64,000 bases of DNA, taken from the NCBI GenBank assembly GCA_964563435.1, contig CAZLXI010000001.1, positions 1 to 64,000 of the forward strand. Reading direction: 5' to 3'. The stretch's first letter is position 1. Every line of letters begins with the position of its first letter. Of the stretch, positions 25,930 through 34,545 are shown piece after piece. Source of the stretch: Leadbetterella sp964563435. GTDB taxonomy: Bacteria; Bacteroidota; Bacteroidia; Cytophagales; Spirosomataceae. The translations under genes and the position numbers were made by a program. The notes beneath the pieces are model-generated. The model was not told where the DNA came from. It saw nothing but the letters and a program-made list of their open reading frames with translations, and made no database searches.

Positions 25930-27069
25930 ATGATTCAAAGCTTAAAAATAGGTATACTGGGCGGCGGACAGTTGGGAAAAATGCTGATCCAGACCGCCCT
26001 TGACCTTGACCTCCATATCGAAGTTTTAGACCCTGATCCGGAATGTTCCTGTTCACGCATTGCTTCGCGTTTTGTATGCGGCCCCATCACCGATTATAAC
26101 ACCGTATACGCCTTCGGGAAAGACCTGGATGTGATCACCATAGAGATTGAGAACGTCAACATCGAAGCTCTGAAACAGCTGGAAAAAGAAGGAAAATCGG
26201 TTTTCCCTCAACCTGCCGTGGTCGAAACCATCAAAAATAAAAGCACCCAGAAACAGTTTTTGGCAGAACACGGGATCCCCACCTCGCCTTTTCTTCAGGT
26301 GAAAAACCGGGAAGAAGTGGTCCGTCATGCAGAATTTCTTCCGGCCGTCAATAAGCTGTCGGTGGGCGGATACGACGGAAAAGGGGTACAGCTGCTCAAA
26401 ACCCCGGCCGACCTGCACAAAGCCTTTGATGCCGACGGCATCCTGGAAAAATTTGTAGACTTTGAAAAAGAGCTGGCCGTGATCGTGGCCCGCAACAGCC
26501 GGGGTGAGACCCGGTGCTTTCCTGCTGTGGAAATGGTATTTCATCCGGTGGCCAACCTGGTCGAGTACCAGTTCTCCCCGGCCGATATAACGGCAAGGAT
26601 CGGCGAAGAAGCGGAAGAAATAGCCCGAAAAACGGCAGAAGCCTTCGGAATAACCGGGCTGCTGGCTGTGGAGATGTTCCTTACCCGCAACGGCGATATC
26701 CTGGTGAACGAAGTAGCCCCCCGGCCGCACAACAGCGGCCACCATACCCAAAAGGCCAACGCCGTATCCCAGTTTGATCAGCATTGGCGGGCCATCCTCG
26801 GGCTGCCGCTGGGCGACACCACCCCTTTTTCACTGGCGGCCATGGTCAATATCCTGGGCGAAGAAGGCCATACCGGCGAAGCGGAAGTTCAGGGGCTGGA
26901 TAAGATCCTGGAAATAGCAGATGCCTTCCCCTTCTTTTACGGAAAGAAGCAAACCAAACCTTTCCGCAAAATGGGACACGTGAGTATTTTGGCCCCAGAT
27001 TTTGAAAACTTAAAAGAAAAGGTCAATTTTGTACAGAAAAATCTCAAAGTAATATCAAGGAAGAAATGA
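25930..27069 (+). CDS. purK: N5-carboxyaminoimidazole ribonucleotide synthase
   Basis: This ATP-grasp enzyme (379 aa from ATG 25930) makes N5-CAIR from AIR, bicarbonate and ATP in purine synthesis. Motifs are the N-terminal GILGGGQLGKML, NKLSVGGYDGKGVQLL, ATP-grasp residues in ILEKFVDFEKELAVI, and EVAPRPHNSGHHT near the metal site. The frame is open seven codons upstream from a TTG, but the ATG gives the family start MIQSLKIGILGG. A TTATTTTG sequence at 25914-25921 is a near-match to a -7 box. Its stop overlaps the purE start (ATGA), so the two are translated together. Confidence 0.95.
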   Translation: MIQSLKIGILGGGQLGKMLIQTALDLDLHIEVLDPDPECSCSRIASRFVCGPITDYNTVYAFGKDLDVITIEIENVNIEALKQLEKEGKSVFPQPAVVETIKNKSTQKQFLAEHGIPTSPFLQVKNREEVVRHAEFLPAVNKLSVGGYDGKGVQLLKTPADLHKAFDADGILEKFVDFEKELAVIVARNSRGETRCFPAVEMVFHPVANLVEYQFSPADITARIGEEAEEIARKTAEAFGITGLLAVEMFLTRNGDILVNEVAPRPHNSGHHTQKANAVSQFDQHWRAILGLPLGDTTPFSLAAMVNILGEEGHTGEAEVQGLDKILEIADAFPFFYGKKQTKPFRKMGHVSILAPDFENLKEKVNFVQKNLKVISRKK

Positions 27070-27554
27070 TAGGGATCATAATGGGGAGTATTTCCGACCT
27101 GAAGATCATGCAGGGTGCGGCAGATATACTGGCGAAATTTGATGTTCCCTACGAAATTGAGATCGTTTCGGCTCATCGTACCCCGCAGAAAATGGTGGAA
27201 TACGCCTCCTCCGCGGTGGAAAGAGGGCTGAAGGGGATCATTGCCGGGGCCGGCGGGGCCGCTCACCTGCCGGGTATGGTGGCCTCCTGTACCATTCTGC
27301 CCGTAATTGGCGTTCCGGTGAAGTCCGGGAACTCCATCGACGGCTGGGATTCGGTTTTATCTATCCTGCAAATGCCCGCCGGTGTGCCCGTAGCTACGGT
27401 AGCCCTCAATGCCGCACAGAATGCCGGTCTTCTGGCCGTACAGATTCTGGCCACTTCCTCTCCGTCTATCGCGCTGAAGCTCATGGAATATAAGGAAGAG
27501 CTCAAAGAAAAAGTGGTCCTGATGAACAAAGAACTTAAAAACAGCTTTCAATAA
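27066..27554 (+). CDS. purE: N5-carboxyaminoimidazole ribonucleotide mutase
   Basis: The 162-residue class I PurE converts the PurK product N5-CAIR to CAIR. Family motifs are GIIMGSISDLKIM (phosphate loop), SAHRTPQKM (catalytic His), GIIAGAGGAAHLPGM and SGNSIDGWDSVLSI. It overlaps purK by 4 bp and is followed one base later by the LysM gene, so the three form one transcript ending at the strong hairpin at 28194-28227. Confidence 0.96.
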   Translation: MIGIIMGSISDLKIMQGAADILAKFDVPYEIEIVSAHRTPQKMVEYASSAVERGLKGIIAGAGGAAHLPGMVASCTILPVIGVPVKSGNSIDGWDSVLSILQMPAGVPVATVALNAAQNAGLLAVQILATSSPSIALKLMEYKEELKEKVVLMNKELKNSFQ

Positions 27555-27555
27555 T

Positions 27556-28191
27556 ATGGAATTTGAAGAGAGAAACGAGGAGAGAAACCGTAAACCCAAA
27601 CCCACGGGCAACAACACACCGGCTATCGTACTGGCCATCCTTTTCGGAATAGTGGTCTTACTGCTGTATGCCGGATGGAACCTGATGTCAGATGATGCCG
27701 CTAACATAACCGATATGAAAAGCGTGGAAAAGGCAGACAACACCGATTCGGACGTGGTAGAAACTTCTACTCCCATAGCCGAAGAACGGGAAGAGATCGC
27801 GGAAGAAGTGAAAACGGAGACCACGCCTCCCCCTGCCCCCGTTGAAAAGCCGGAGGCAACCCCCGTTAAATCTGCATACAAAGGTGAAACAGCGGTTCAT
27901 GTGGTGAAAGAAGGGGAAACCTTCTTCGGCATTGCCAATAAATTCAATACCAACAGCGATAACCTCAAGGCCCTCAATCCGGATATTAACCCGGGAGGCA
28001 TAAAAATAGGGATAACCAAAATAAAGGTTCCGGTTCAGGCTGTACATACGGTAGGTCCCGGCGACATCCTGCGGGTGGTGGCCAATAAATACGGGATCAG
28101 TGTAGAGGCCCTGATGGCAGCCAACGGCAAGAAAAAGAATCATGCCCAGCGTGGGGAGAAGCTCCTGATCCCCCACAAAAACAAGATATAA
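27556..28191 (+). CDS. Membrane-anchored LysM protein
   Basis: The 211-residue protein has a short charged cytoplasmic tail, one membrane segment (about residues 22-45, AIVLAILFGIVVLLLYAGW), an acidic then proline-rich linker (about 48-112) and two LysM domains (about 112-158, HVVKEGETFFGIANKF, and 160-208, HTVGPGDILRVVANKY). LysM domains bind the glycan strands of peptidoglycan, so the protein likely sits in the inner membrane and holds the wall in the periplasm. It is the third gene of the purK-purE transcript, with a one-base gap. No catalytic domain is present. Confidence 0.85.
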   Translation: MEFEERNEERNRKPKPTGNNTPAIVLAILFGIVVLLLYAGWNLMSDDAANITDMKSVEKADNTDSDVVETSTPIAEEREEIAEEVKTETTPPPAPVEKPEATPVKSAYKGETAVHVVKEGETFFGIANKFNTNSDNLKALNPDINPGGIKIGITKIKVPVQAVHTVGPGDILRVVANKYGISVEALMAANGKKKNHAQRGEKLLIPHKNKI

Positions 28192-28193
28192 AC

Positions 28194-28227
28194 AAAAAAA
28201 GGCTGCCGGTTAACCGGCAGCCTTTTT
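28194..28227. terminator. Strong bidirectional terminator
   Basis: GGCTGCCGG pairs with CCGGCAGCC around TTAA, flanked by A7 on the left and T6 on the right. It ends the purKE-lysM transcript on the plus strand and rnpB, whose 3' end is only 9 bp away, on the minus strand. Confidence 0.93.
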
Positions 28228-28235
28228 TAATAAAT

Positions 28236-28584
28236 GGAAACAGGCCCGTAAGCCGAATTCTGTTTTATTCTGTCATTTATCTGGGAAAGCAGTCACCCGC
28301 CTCCTCCATCAACCTACCCTCCGGCCGGGGCGAGCAGCCCTTTAATGCCGGTTTATTTGGTCTTTCAGCTCATGAGGTTTACCTTAACCGCATATTTCAC
28401 AATATACGTGGGGGTCTCTTACACCTCCTTTTCACCCTTACCTTTAGTCAGACTAAAGGCGGTAATTTTCTGTGGCACTGGCTGTAGAGATCAAATCTCC
28501 CCTACCCGTTAGGTAGCATGATGCTCTGTGCTGTTCGGACTTTCCTCCCCGGGCAATACCCGGAGCGACAGATCGGCCTGTTTC
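28236..28584 (-). ncRNA. rnpB: RNase P RNA (class A)
   Basis: On the minus strand the RNA opens with GAAACAGGCC and closes with GGCCTGTTTC, which pair as helix P1. Near the 5' end is the universally conserved GAGGAAAGTCCGAACA, and near the 3' end ACAGAATTCGGCTTACGGG, the 3' part of the catalytic core. The internal GGAGGGTAGGTTGATGGAGG segment also fits. The length of about 349 nt is normal. It processes tRNA 5' ends. The shared terminator at 28194-28227 follows directly. Confidence 0.97.
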
Positions 28585-28650
28585 TGCTGCAAAAATACAA
28601 AGAAGCTGCCCAAAAAATTGCAAACTGCTGCGTAGTTTTGAAACATTCCT

Positions 28651-30024
28651 CTACATCCCTTTCACGATCAATTGAACTTTGGCCCGCGAATTCACCACCG
28701 CCAAAATAGCCTCATCGGTCACGATCACCTGGTCCGGCTCTACCGAAAGGATCTGGCCTTTCATCCGGACTCCCTTCGAAAACTCCGAATTAATCGTTTC
28801 GTGCACACTTTTGCGGGAATATTCAATGATATCGTTCAACGGCAACCCGAATTCCTGCGCGATCCGTTTTTCCAGTGTACCTTCCAGCAGCCAGGCAGCC
28901 GCCTTATGCAGCAGGTTTTTTGTTTTTACATCCAGCTGCACATTCTTCAGCACCACCATTTTCCGCTCAGGATCATACACCGGGAGCCCCTGTATCCGGA
29001 TCTGTCCTTTGAAGCTGCCTTTGGTCTGAATGTTAAACGTGATGTATTCTTTCTCATGCCCTACTTCCAGATCGGTCACCTCGATCTTATATTTTCCGTT
29101 ACTGAACTCGAAAACCTCCCCGATAAACATCCTTTTGCTGATGGCATTGGCCTCTTCATAAGAGATCACATTCAAAAGCTGGATATCAAACTCTTCCGGG
29201 ATATGAGTCACCGTCTTCAGCTTGGGTACATCCACTACCAGTGAAGGAGTATAGAGGGGGGTACCTACAAAAGTCTCCACAAAGATCTTGATGCCCAAAA
29301 CAGACTTCAGGCTGGTACCTACCGACTGCAGCGGGGTAAAATACACCTCCACCGGATCAGCCCTGAACCAGGTATTGTACTCTTCCGAAACCTGCACGGG
29401 CCGTTTGGCCAGGTTCCAGGCTTCAATAATATAGGGTTTCAGAGAATAGTTTTCCCGGATGGTGTTGTCGATCTGTCCGGCAAACAAGGGTAAATTACTG
29501 GTGATTACCCGGCCGATAACGGGTCCGATCGGTACGTCTATCAGGCTCGACTTCAGTACGGGTTTCGTTATCCAGGTAAAGCTCAGCCCTTTGGTCTGGG
29601 TTTCAATCTGGTAATCTTCATTGACTCCGAAGCGGGAAGAAAATTTAATTTTGATCTCGAAGTCGGTACTCGGCGCCTGAGAGATCCCCAACACGGTGAT
29701 CTCCTTCTGGGCCCAGACTTTCAGAGGTACCTCGTAGGTCAGCACACCGTCTTTGTTCTCCGTAAAGATCAGGTTACCTTTTCTCCATACCTTTACTTTC
29801 AGTCCGTCGTAATTATTGTCGGCAAAACTGTTGTCCTCATAGATCAGGTCGGGCAGCCCCTTATTGATCTGGTTCTGCAGGTCGTCCAGCGATATATCTA
29901 CCGGTATGCTGATCACCGACGGTTTCTTTTCAAATATCATAGCTGTCTGAATTTTCTTTAAAATTTCGGCGTTTTGTCCCATCACAGGAAACGACGCCAA
30001 TACCATTAAAAAAAGCTTTTTCAC
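28651..30024 (-). CDS. DUF4403 family protein, probably exported
   Basis: The 457-residue protein begins with a signal peptide (MKKLFLMVLASFPVMGQ). The rest resembles DUF4403 proteins of Bacteroidota: ISIPVDISLDDLQNQINKGLP, paired beta-rich modules with LKVKVWRKG and LKVWAQKEI, and a repeated lipid-binding-like (TULIP/SMP-like) fold with helices around GRVITSNLPLFAGQIDN. The function is not known; envelope lipid handling is a guess from the fold. It lies 104 bp after the VWA gene on the same strand. Confidence 0.7.
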   Translation of the reverse strand: MKKLFLMVLASFPVMGQNAEILKKIQTAMIFEKKPSVISIPVDISLDDLQNQINKGLPDLIYEDNSFADNNYDGLKVKVWRKGNLIFTENKDGVLTYEVPLKVWAQKEITVLGISQAPSTDFEIKIKFSSRFGVNEDYQIETQTKGLSFTWITKPVLKSSLIDVPIGPVIGRVITSNLPLFAGQIDNTIRENYSLKPYIIEAWNLAKRPVQVSEEYNTWFRADPVEVYFTPLQSVGTSLKSVLGIKIFVETFVGTPLYTPSLVVDVPKLKTVTHIPEEFDIQLLNVISYEEANAISKRMFIGEVFEFSNGKYKIEVTDLEVGHEKEYITFNIQTKGSFKGQIRIQGLPVYDPERKMVVLKNVQLDVKTKNLLHKAAAWLLEGTLEKRIAQEFGLPLNDIIEYSRKSVHETINSEFSKGVRMKGQILSVEPDQVIVTDEAILAVVNSRAKVQLIVKGM

Positions 30025-30128
30025 CGGGTTACACTAAATTAAAAAATGAGGTATTGTTTCGCAATAAAAGTAATTTTTGGATTTTTTATGAACTTATACA
30101 ATTATACAAATGTCTATTATCATTCCGG

Positions 30129-32210
30129 TTAATAACTTCCGAAATACTTCCTCAACACCCACTCCACCGTGGCCAGAACGAATATTATCGTCAACAGCCA
30201 TCTCAGGTTGATGAGATCTTTCAGGTCTTCCTGAGCCACTACCCGGCTGATCAGCCCTTTCTCCTCCAGGCTGTGCCGTAGTTCAATAATGTGGTCGGCA
30301 TGTACAAAATCACCGTTGTTTTCGCGGGCAAGCGTCCGGAGCAGGCTGAAATCGGCCGTGATATTCTGGGTTTCCAGATCCGTATCCGACACCACGAACT
30401 GCCCGTTGGAAACCTCCTCCTTTCCCAATACTTTAGCACTCGCCTCATAGGTGTAAACTCCAGGCGGCAAAGTTGACAGCTCGAACCGCGAGGTCCCTTC
30501 ACTGATCGTAAAATCATACACTTTCTCCGTACCGCCCTGAGGCTTAACCTTTAAACGAATATTCTGGTCGAAAATTCTCTCAAATATCTCATTATAGACC
30601 TCTGCTACAAAACTTACGCGTTGATCCACCTCAAAAACATCCGTTACCGGGTATACCCGCAGCTTTCCTTTTTCCTCCCTGACCGAAATCAGTTGCAGCG
30701 TTTTCAGGATGAGGTCGTCCAGGCTCTCGTGGCTTCCGGTCATGGCAAATTCTTCCATCCGCCATTGCCAGAGGCCATCGCCCAGGAAAGCCGCCATTTT
30801 CCGGGTTCCCGTCAGGTTAACGGCCAGCAAAGGCCGGGAGGTATTGATTCCCGAAACGTATTGCCCCAGGATCACATCAGAGCCCGTTTGAAGTACGTAA
30901 TTCCCGAAAGGCACATTCAGCGGCGGGAGATCGGCGATCAAAGATGCCTGGTTCTGGCTAATGTTGAACAGGCTGAAGGAAGGATTGACCTTTGAGGTCA
31001 CTTTATCCGTTTTTCCGAGCTGAGCCTGTACCCCTGCAATATTCTGCATACCGTTAAAATACGAGAGGTCGGATTTGCTGCCCAGGATGAAGAAAACGGG
31101 TTTCTGCCTGGCCAGCAGGGTTCCCAGGAAACGGCTATGTAATTGGGCAGCATCCGGAAACTGGTGCAGGATCAGCACATCAAACGTTTCGTTCATTACA
31201 GACGAAACATCGCTTTCCTGCATTATTCTGATCTGTATCTCAAAGAGTTCATTCTTTTCAATAATACTCCTTATGGCTTTAATGTCCGGATGCGGAGCAC
31301 AAGCCAGTAACAGGATCTTTTCTTTTCCGTTCACCACATCCACCACAAATTCCCGCTGGTTGTTTTTCGCAGAATGCTCTCCGTCCAACACCTGCAGCCG
31401 GGCAACGAACCTTTGCTTTCCTACGGCCCGGGCAGGAAGCTGGAAGTTCACGCTTTCGAAGGTTTCCTCCGATCCGTAGCGCAGTGTCCTGGAATCCAGA
31501 ATCTTTCCTTCCGTATCTCTGATCTCTACGCGCGCGGCCCGTCCACTAAGAAGGTAGGAGCCGATATCCAGGCTTACGGTAAAATTATTTCCCAGATAAG
31601 CAAGTTTATTGGCGGATACCCCTGCAATGAAGGCATCGCGCTTCAGGGTAGAGTCACCGAAACCTATTGTATGGACGCGAAACGGGTATTTCTGAAAAAC
31701 AGGCGAGACGCCGTCATTGATGATACCGTCTGAAAACAGGATGACATCACTGAGATTCTGCCCTTCGTAATTGTTTCTGACCGCATTCATACCGGCAGAA
31801 AGGTTGGTCTTTCGGGCCTGAAACGCATCCGGGATGAAAGCGGTGACTGCAGCGTCGTCAAGATTCCGGATCTCGAACTCGTATCCCTTTTTTGCGATAT
31901 CGTTGCGGAGCGCCTCCAGTCCGTCTCCGGCCTTCTTCAGGTCTCCGCCCGACCGCATGGAGCGGGAATTATCGACCAGCACCACTACCTTAGGCTTTAA
32001 AATAAGGGAATTGACGGTTTTGATCAGCGGATTTAACAGGAGAAATGCCGTCAGAAACCCCAGCATACCCCTTACCACAGCCAATGCCCGTTTCTGGTTG
32101 CGGCTGAAAACAGATGCTTTTATATAGTAGAGAGCTGCAAGAGCGATCCCCAAACCCAGACACAGCAAAATATACCAGCCGGGAGTTTGGGAAACGATTT
32201 CTGATTTCAT
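30129..32210 (-). CDS. VWA-domain membrane protein (BatA/BatB-like)
   Basis: The 693-residue protein has two N-terminal membrane helices (about 12-30 and 45-63), a von Willebrand A domain beginning at residue 73 with the metal site DNSRS (80-84), the Thr of KTNLSAGM (~135) and FSDGII, then long beta-rich periplasmic regions and a final helix (about 668-685, LLTIIFVLATVEWVL). The shape matches large Bacteroidota proteins related to the aerotolerance operon family. No MoxR ATPase is adjacent, so its partner is unclear. It begins 10 bp after fabG and is probably co-transcribed with rsmI-fabG. Confidence 0.75.
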   Translation of the reverse strand: MKSEIVSQTPGWYILLCLGLGIALAALYYIKASVFSRNQKRALAVVRGMLGFLTAFLLLNPLIKTVNSLILKPKVVVLVDNSRSMRSGGDLKKAGDGLEALRNDIAKKGYEFEIRNLDDAAVTAFIPDAFQARKTNLSAGMNAVRNNYEGQNLSDVILFSDGIINDGVSPVFQKYPFRVHTIGFGDSTLKRDAFIAGVSANKLAYLGNNFTVSLDIGSYLLSGRAARVEIRDTEGKILDSRTLRYGSEETFESVNFQLPARAVGKQRFVARLQVLDGEHSAKNNQREFVVDVVNGKEKILLLACAPHPDIKAIRSIIEKNELFEIQIRIMQESDVSSVMNETFDVLILHQFPDAAQLHSRFLGTLLARQKPVFFILGSKSDLSYFNGMQNIAGVQAQLGKTDKVTSKVNPSFSLFNISQNQASLIADLPPLNVPFGNYVLQTGSDVILGQYVSGINTSRPLLAVNLTGTRKMAAFLGDGLWQWRMEEFAMTGSHESLDDLILKTLQLISVREEKGKLRVYPVTDVFEVDQRVSFVAEVYNEIFERIFDQNIRLKVKPQGGTEKVYDFTISEGTSRFELSTLPPGVYTYEASAKVLGKEEVSNGQFVVSDTDLETQNITADFSLLRTLARENNGDFVHADHIIELRHSLEEKGLISRVVAQEDLKDLINLRWLLTIIFVLATVEWVLRKYFGSY

Positions 32211-32220
32211 ATCGGATGCA

Positions 32221-32964
32221 TTACATTAAGAGGCCTCCATCTACCACCAGCACCTGCCCGGTGATATAAGCGGAGTCATCAGAAGCGAGAAACATACATG
32301 CCCGGGCGATATCTGTACCCTGACCCGGCCGTTTCAACGGGATGGACTTGGTCCATTCCTCCAGTTGGGCCGCATTCAGCTCACCGGTCATCTCCGTCTC
32401 GATAAACCCGGGGGCAATGGCATTGCAGCGGATATTCCGGGAGCCCAGCTCTTTGGCAATCGATTTCGTAAAACCGATCATACCGGCTTTGGAAGCGGCA
32501 TAATTGGCCTGTCCGGCATTTCCCATCAGACCCACCACCGAAGAAATATTGACAATAGAACCTGCTCTGGCTTTCATCATAGGTCTTGAAATCGCTTTGG
32601 TGAGATTAAACACCGACTTCAGGTTAATTCGCAAAACCTCGTCCCATTGCTCCTCTGTCATGCGGAGAAGCAGGGTGTCGCGGGTGATTCCCGCATTATT
32701 GATCAAAACATCAACCTGACCGAAATCTGCTACCACGTCGTTTACCAGGCTCTCGGCATCGCTAAACTGTGAGGCATCGGAACGGTATCCTTTCACGCGC
32801 GTGCCATAAGCACCCAGTTCTTTTTCAAGCGCCTGCCCTTTTTCTACCGACGACAGATAGGTAAAAGCCACATTAGCGCCGTTTTTGGCAAATTCTTCCG
32901 CAATAGCTCTTCCTATACCCCGGGATGCTCCGGTGATTAAAACGGTCTTGTTTTCAAATCTCAT
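32221..32964 (-). CDS. fabG: 3-oxoacyl-ACP reductase
   Basis: This short-chain dehydrogenase (247 aa from ATG 32964) reduces 3-oxoacyl-ACP with NADPH in fatty-acid elongation. Motifs are TGASRGIG for cofactor binding, NNAG, the catalytic Ser of NISSVVG and YAASK (Tyr and Lys), plus APGFIETEM and the C-terminal YITGQVLVVDGG typical of FabG. The frame extends upstream into rsmI, but the family start MRFENKTVLITG supports 32964, 10 bp after the rsmI stop. The other fatty-acid genes are elsewhere. Confidence 0.93.
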   Translation of the reverse strand: MRFENKTVLITGASRGIGRAIAEEFAKNGANVAFTYLSSVEKGQALEKELGAYGTRVKGYRSDASQFSDAESLVNDVVADFGQVDVLINNAGITRDTLLLRMTEEQWDEVLRINLKSVFNLTKAISRPMMKARAGSIVNISSVVGLMGNAGQANYAASKAGMIGFTKSIAKELGSRNIRCNAIAPGFIETEMTGELNAAQLEEWTKSIPLKRPGQGTDIARACMFLASDDSAYITGQVLVVDGGLLM

Positions 32965-32974
32965 ATTTGTCAGG

Positions 32975-33646
32975 TTAATTTTTATTTCCTTCAATAACGA
33001 TCACGATCTCCCCTTTAGGAGCTTTGTCTGCAAAAATAGTAAGAATTTCTGACAAAGTACCCCGAACCGTCTCTTCATACATCTTGGAAATCTCCCGGCT
33101 GACTGCTGCCCTCCTGTCCCCTCCGAAAACCTCCCTGAACTGCTCAAGGGTCTTCAGGATCCGGTGCGGCGACTCGTAGAAGATCATGGTTCTTGGTTCC
33201 TCTTTCAGTGCATGCAGCCGCGTTTGCCGTCCTTTTTTAACAGGCAGAAACCCCTCGAAAACAAAAGCGTCGGAAGGCAGGCCCGACATCACCAGTGCCG
33301 GAACAAAGGCTGTGGCCCCGGGCAGGCAGGTTACGTCGATCTCATTTTCAAGACAGGCCCTCACCAGGAGAAAACCCGGGTCGGAAATACCGGGAGTTCC
33401 GGCATCGGATACCAGTACTATCTTTTTACCCGATTTTATGGAGTCTATAACCTTTTGTACGGTTTTATGCTCGTTAAAGATGTGGTAACTCTGCAACGGT
33501 TTGGAAATTTCAAAATGCTTTAACAGAATTCCCGTAGTACGCGTATCTTCAGCCAGAATAATATCAGCTGATCTCAGCTCTTCCAGTGCCCGGAGCGTAA
33601 TATCCTTTAAGTTTCCTATAGGAGTAGGAACGAGAGTTATTTGCAT
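32975..33646 (-). CDS. rsmI: 16S rRNA (cytidine1402-2'-O)-methyltransferase
   Basis: The 223-residue tetrapyrrole-methylase-fold protein 2'-O-methylates C1402 of 16S rRNA. Motifs are LVPTPIGNLKDITLRALEEL at the start, AEDTRTTGILL, SDAGTPGISDPG (S-adenosylmethionine site), LPGATAFVPALVMSGLP, FEGFLP and FYESPHRI. It is the first gene of the rsmI-fabG-VWA unit. A TATCTTTG box on the minus strand (33692-33685) lies about 40 bp upstream of the ATG and fits a promoter, though no good TTTG is 20 bp further up. Confidence 0.95.
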   Translation of the reverse strand: MQITLVPTPIGNLKDITLRALEELRSADIILAEDTRTTGILLKHFEISKPLQSYHIFNEHKTVQKVIDSIKSGKKIVLVSDAGTPGISDPGFLLVRACLENEIDVTCLPGATAFVPALVMSGLPSDAFVFEGFLPVKKGRQTRLHALKEEPRTMIFYESPHRILKTLEQFREVFGGDRRAAVSREISKMYEETVRGTLSEILTIFADKAPKGEIVIVIEGNKN

Positions 33647-34217
33647 ATTTTTTTAAACAGGCTAATCACGCAAAAAAGACAAACCAAAGATAAGATTTTA
33701 AAGGCAGGATGTAGAAGAAAAGCCTGAAAATTGATATTTTCCATTCAAAATATCCAAAATGTTATACACAACTCGAGCCGGAAACAGAATGCTCAATATC
33801 AATAAATTACTAAAAAAAATCAACAGAATAGACATATTCAGGATAGATTCATCCTGTTTTTTCGCTTTATTGTTTAATCGTATAACCCACCGCTAATCCA
33901 CATTTCCACAAACTGATACTGTGTATTAACATTTCCTTAAAATTCAGATTTTTATCTCCGTTTTCTCTGGCTTTCAGAAAAAAACCGGAAAAAATCCATT
34001 GCGGGTTTTCCAAAAATTACTTGTATACTGGAAGGCCGGAAATTAAAGCGGCCGTCTCAAAAGTATTAGTTGCTTATGGCCGGAGAAGATGTTTAAAAAG
34101 TGTTTCAAAATGCAGAGCGTTGAGAAGGAGAGCGATGAAGTATACTGTAGTATATATCCCCGGAAACAACACAGCATTTGGTGTACTTTTTAGACATCTT
34201 CTGATTTTTCAACGGGT
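33647..34217. other. AT-rich gap with DnaA-box-like sites and a long inverted repeat
   Basis: There is no credible gene in these ~570 bp. The part near 33762-33928 has four sequences close to TTATCCACA (TTATACACA, TAATCCACA, ATTTCCACA and the complement of TAATACACA). At 34085-34201 two 17-base arms form an imperfect hairpin. The two longest open frames here have no family look. Confidence 0.5.
34085..34201. repeat. Inverted repeat of ~117 bp
   Basis: GAAGATGTTTAAAAAGT (34085-34101) faces ACTTTTTAGACATCTTC (34185-34201) with one mismatch. Inside, AAATGC and GCATTT can extend the stem, and AGTATACT forms a small central palindrome. It may be a MITE-like remnant or a structured RNA 3' of the 40-residue gene. 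Confidence 0.6.
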
Positions 34218-34340
34218 TTACATCCCGAACTTACCCAATAGCCACCAGATCAATAAGAAGACGATTATCGTCCCGAAGCACCCGCCTCCAAATTTTTTGG
34301 CTCCCCAGCCGGCTAAAATAGCTTTAAGCAGTTTTTGCAT
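34218..34340 (-). CDS. 40-residue Gly-rich single-pass membrane protein
   Basis: ATG 34338-34340 opens a frame reading MQKLLKAILAGWGAKKFG, then GGCFGTIIVFLLIWWLLGKFGM. An amphipathic basic start, a GGGC turn and one membrane helix ending WWLLGKF make a coherent small protein, and I recall similar short Bacteroidota proteins with the AGWGAKKxGGGCF core. It is monocistronic in an otherwise gene-free stretch. The function is unknown. The two-part pattern (basic helix then hydrophobic helix) would fit a membrane-associated regulatory peptide. Confidence 0.7.
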   Translation of the reverse strand: MQKLLKAILAGWGAKKFGGGCFGTIIVFLLIWWLLGKFGM

Positions 34341-34545
34341 ATTACTTTGTGTTTAATTTCAATCAAAGAACGCCCTTTCCCCTGTATTTTCATAAAATTT
34401 TAAATATTTCGTCCGGTTTTTATTTTCTGACTAACCAATCCTAACCTCGTTTTAATCCCTCTTAATGGTAGTTTTCATTTCTTTGTATAGAAAAACTGTA
34501 TGACATCATGCCTTAATCATTACTTCAATAACATGCTACCTTGCT

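Noticed and set aside
34021..34356. 111-codon plus-strand frame across the long inverted repeat
   Set aside because: It runs antisense to the better supported 40-residue gene and has no family features.
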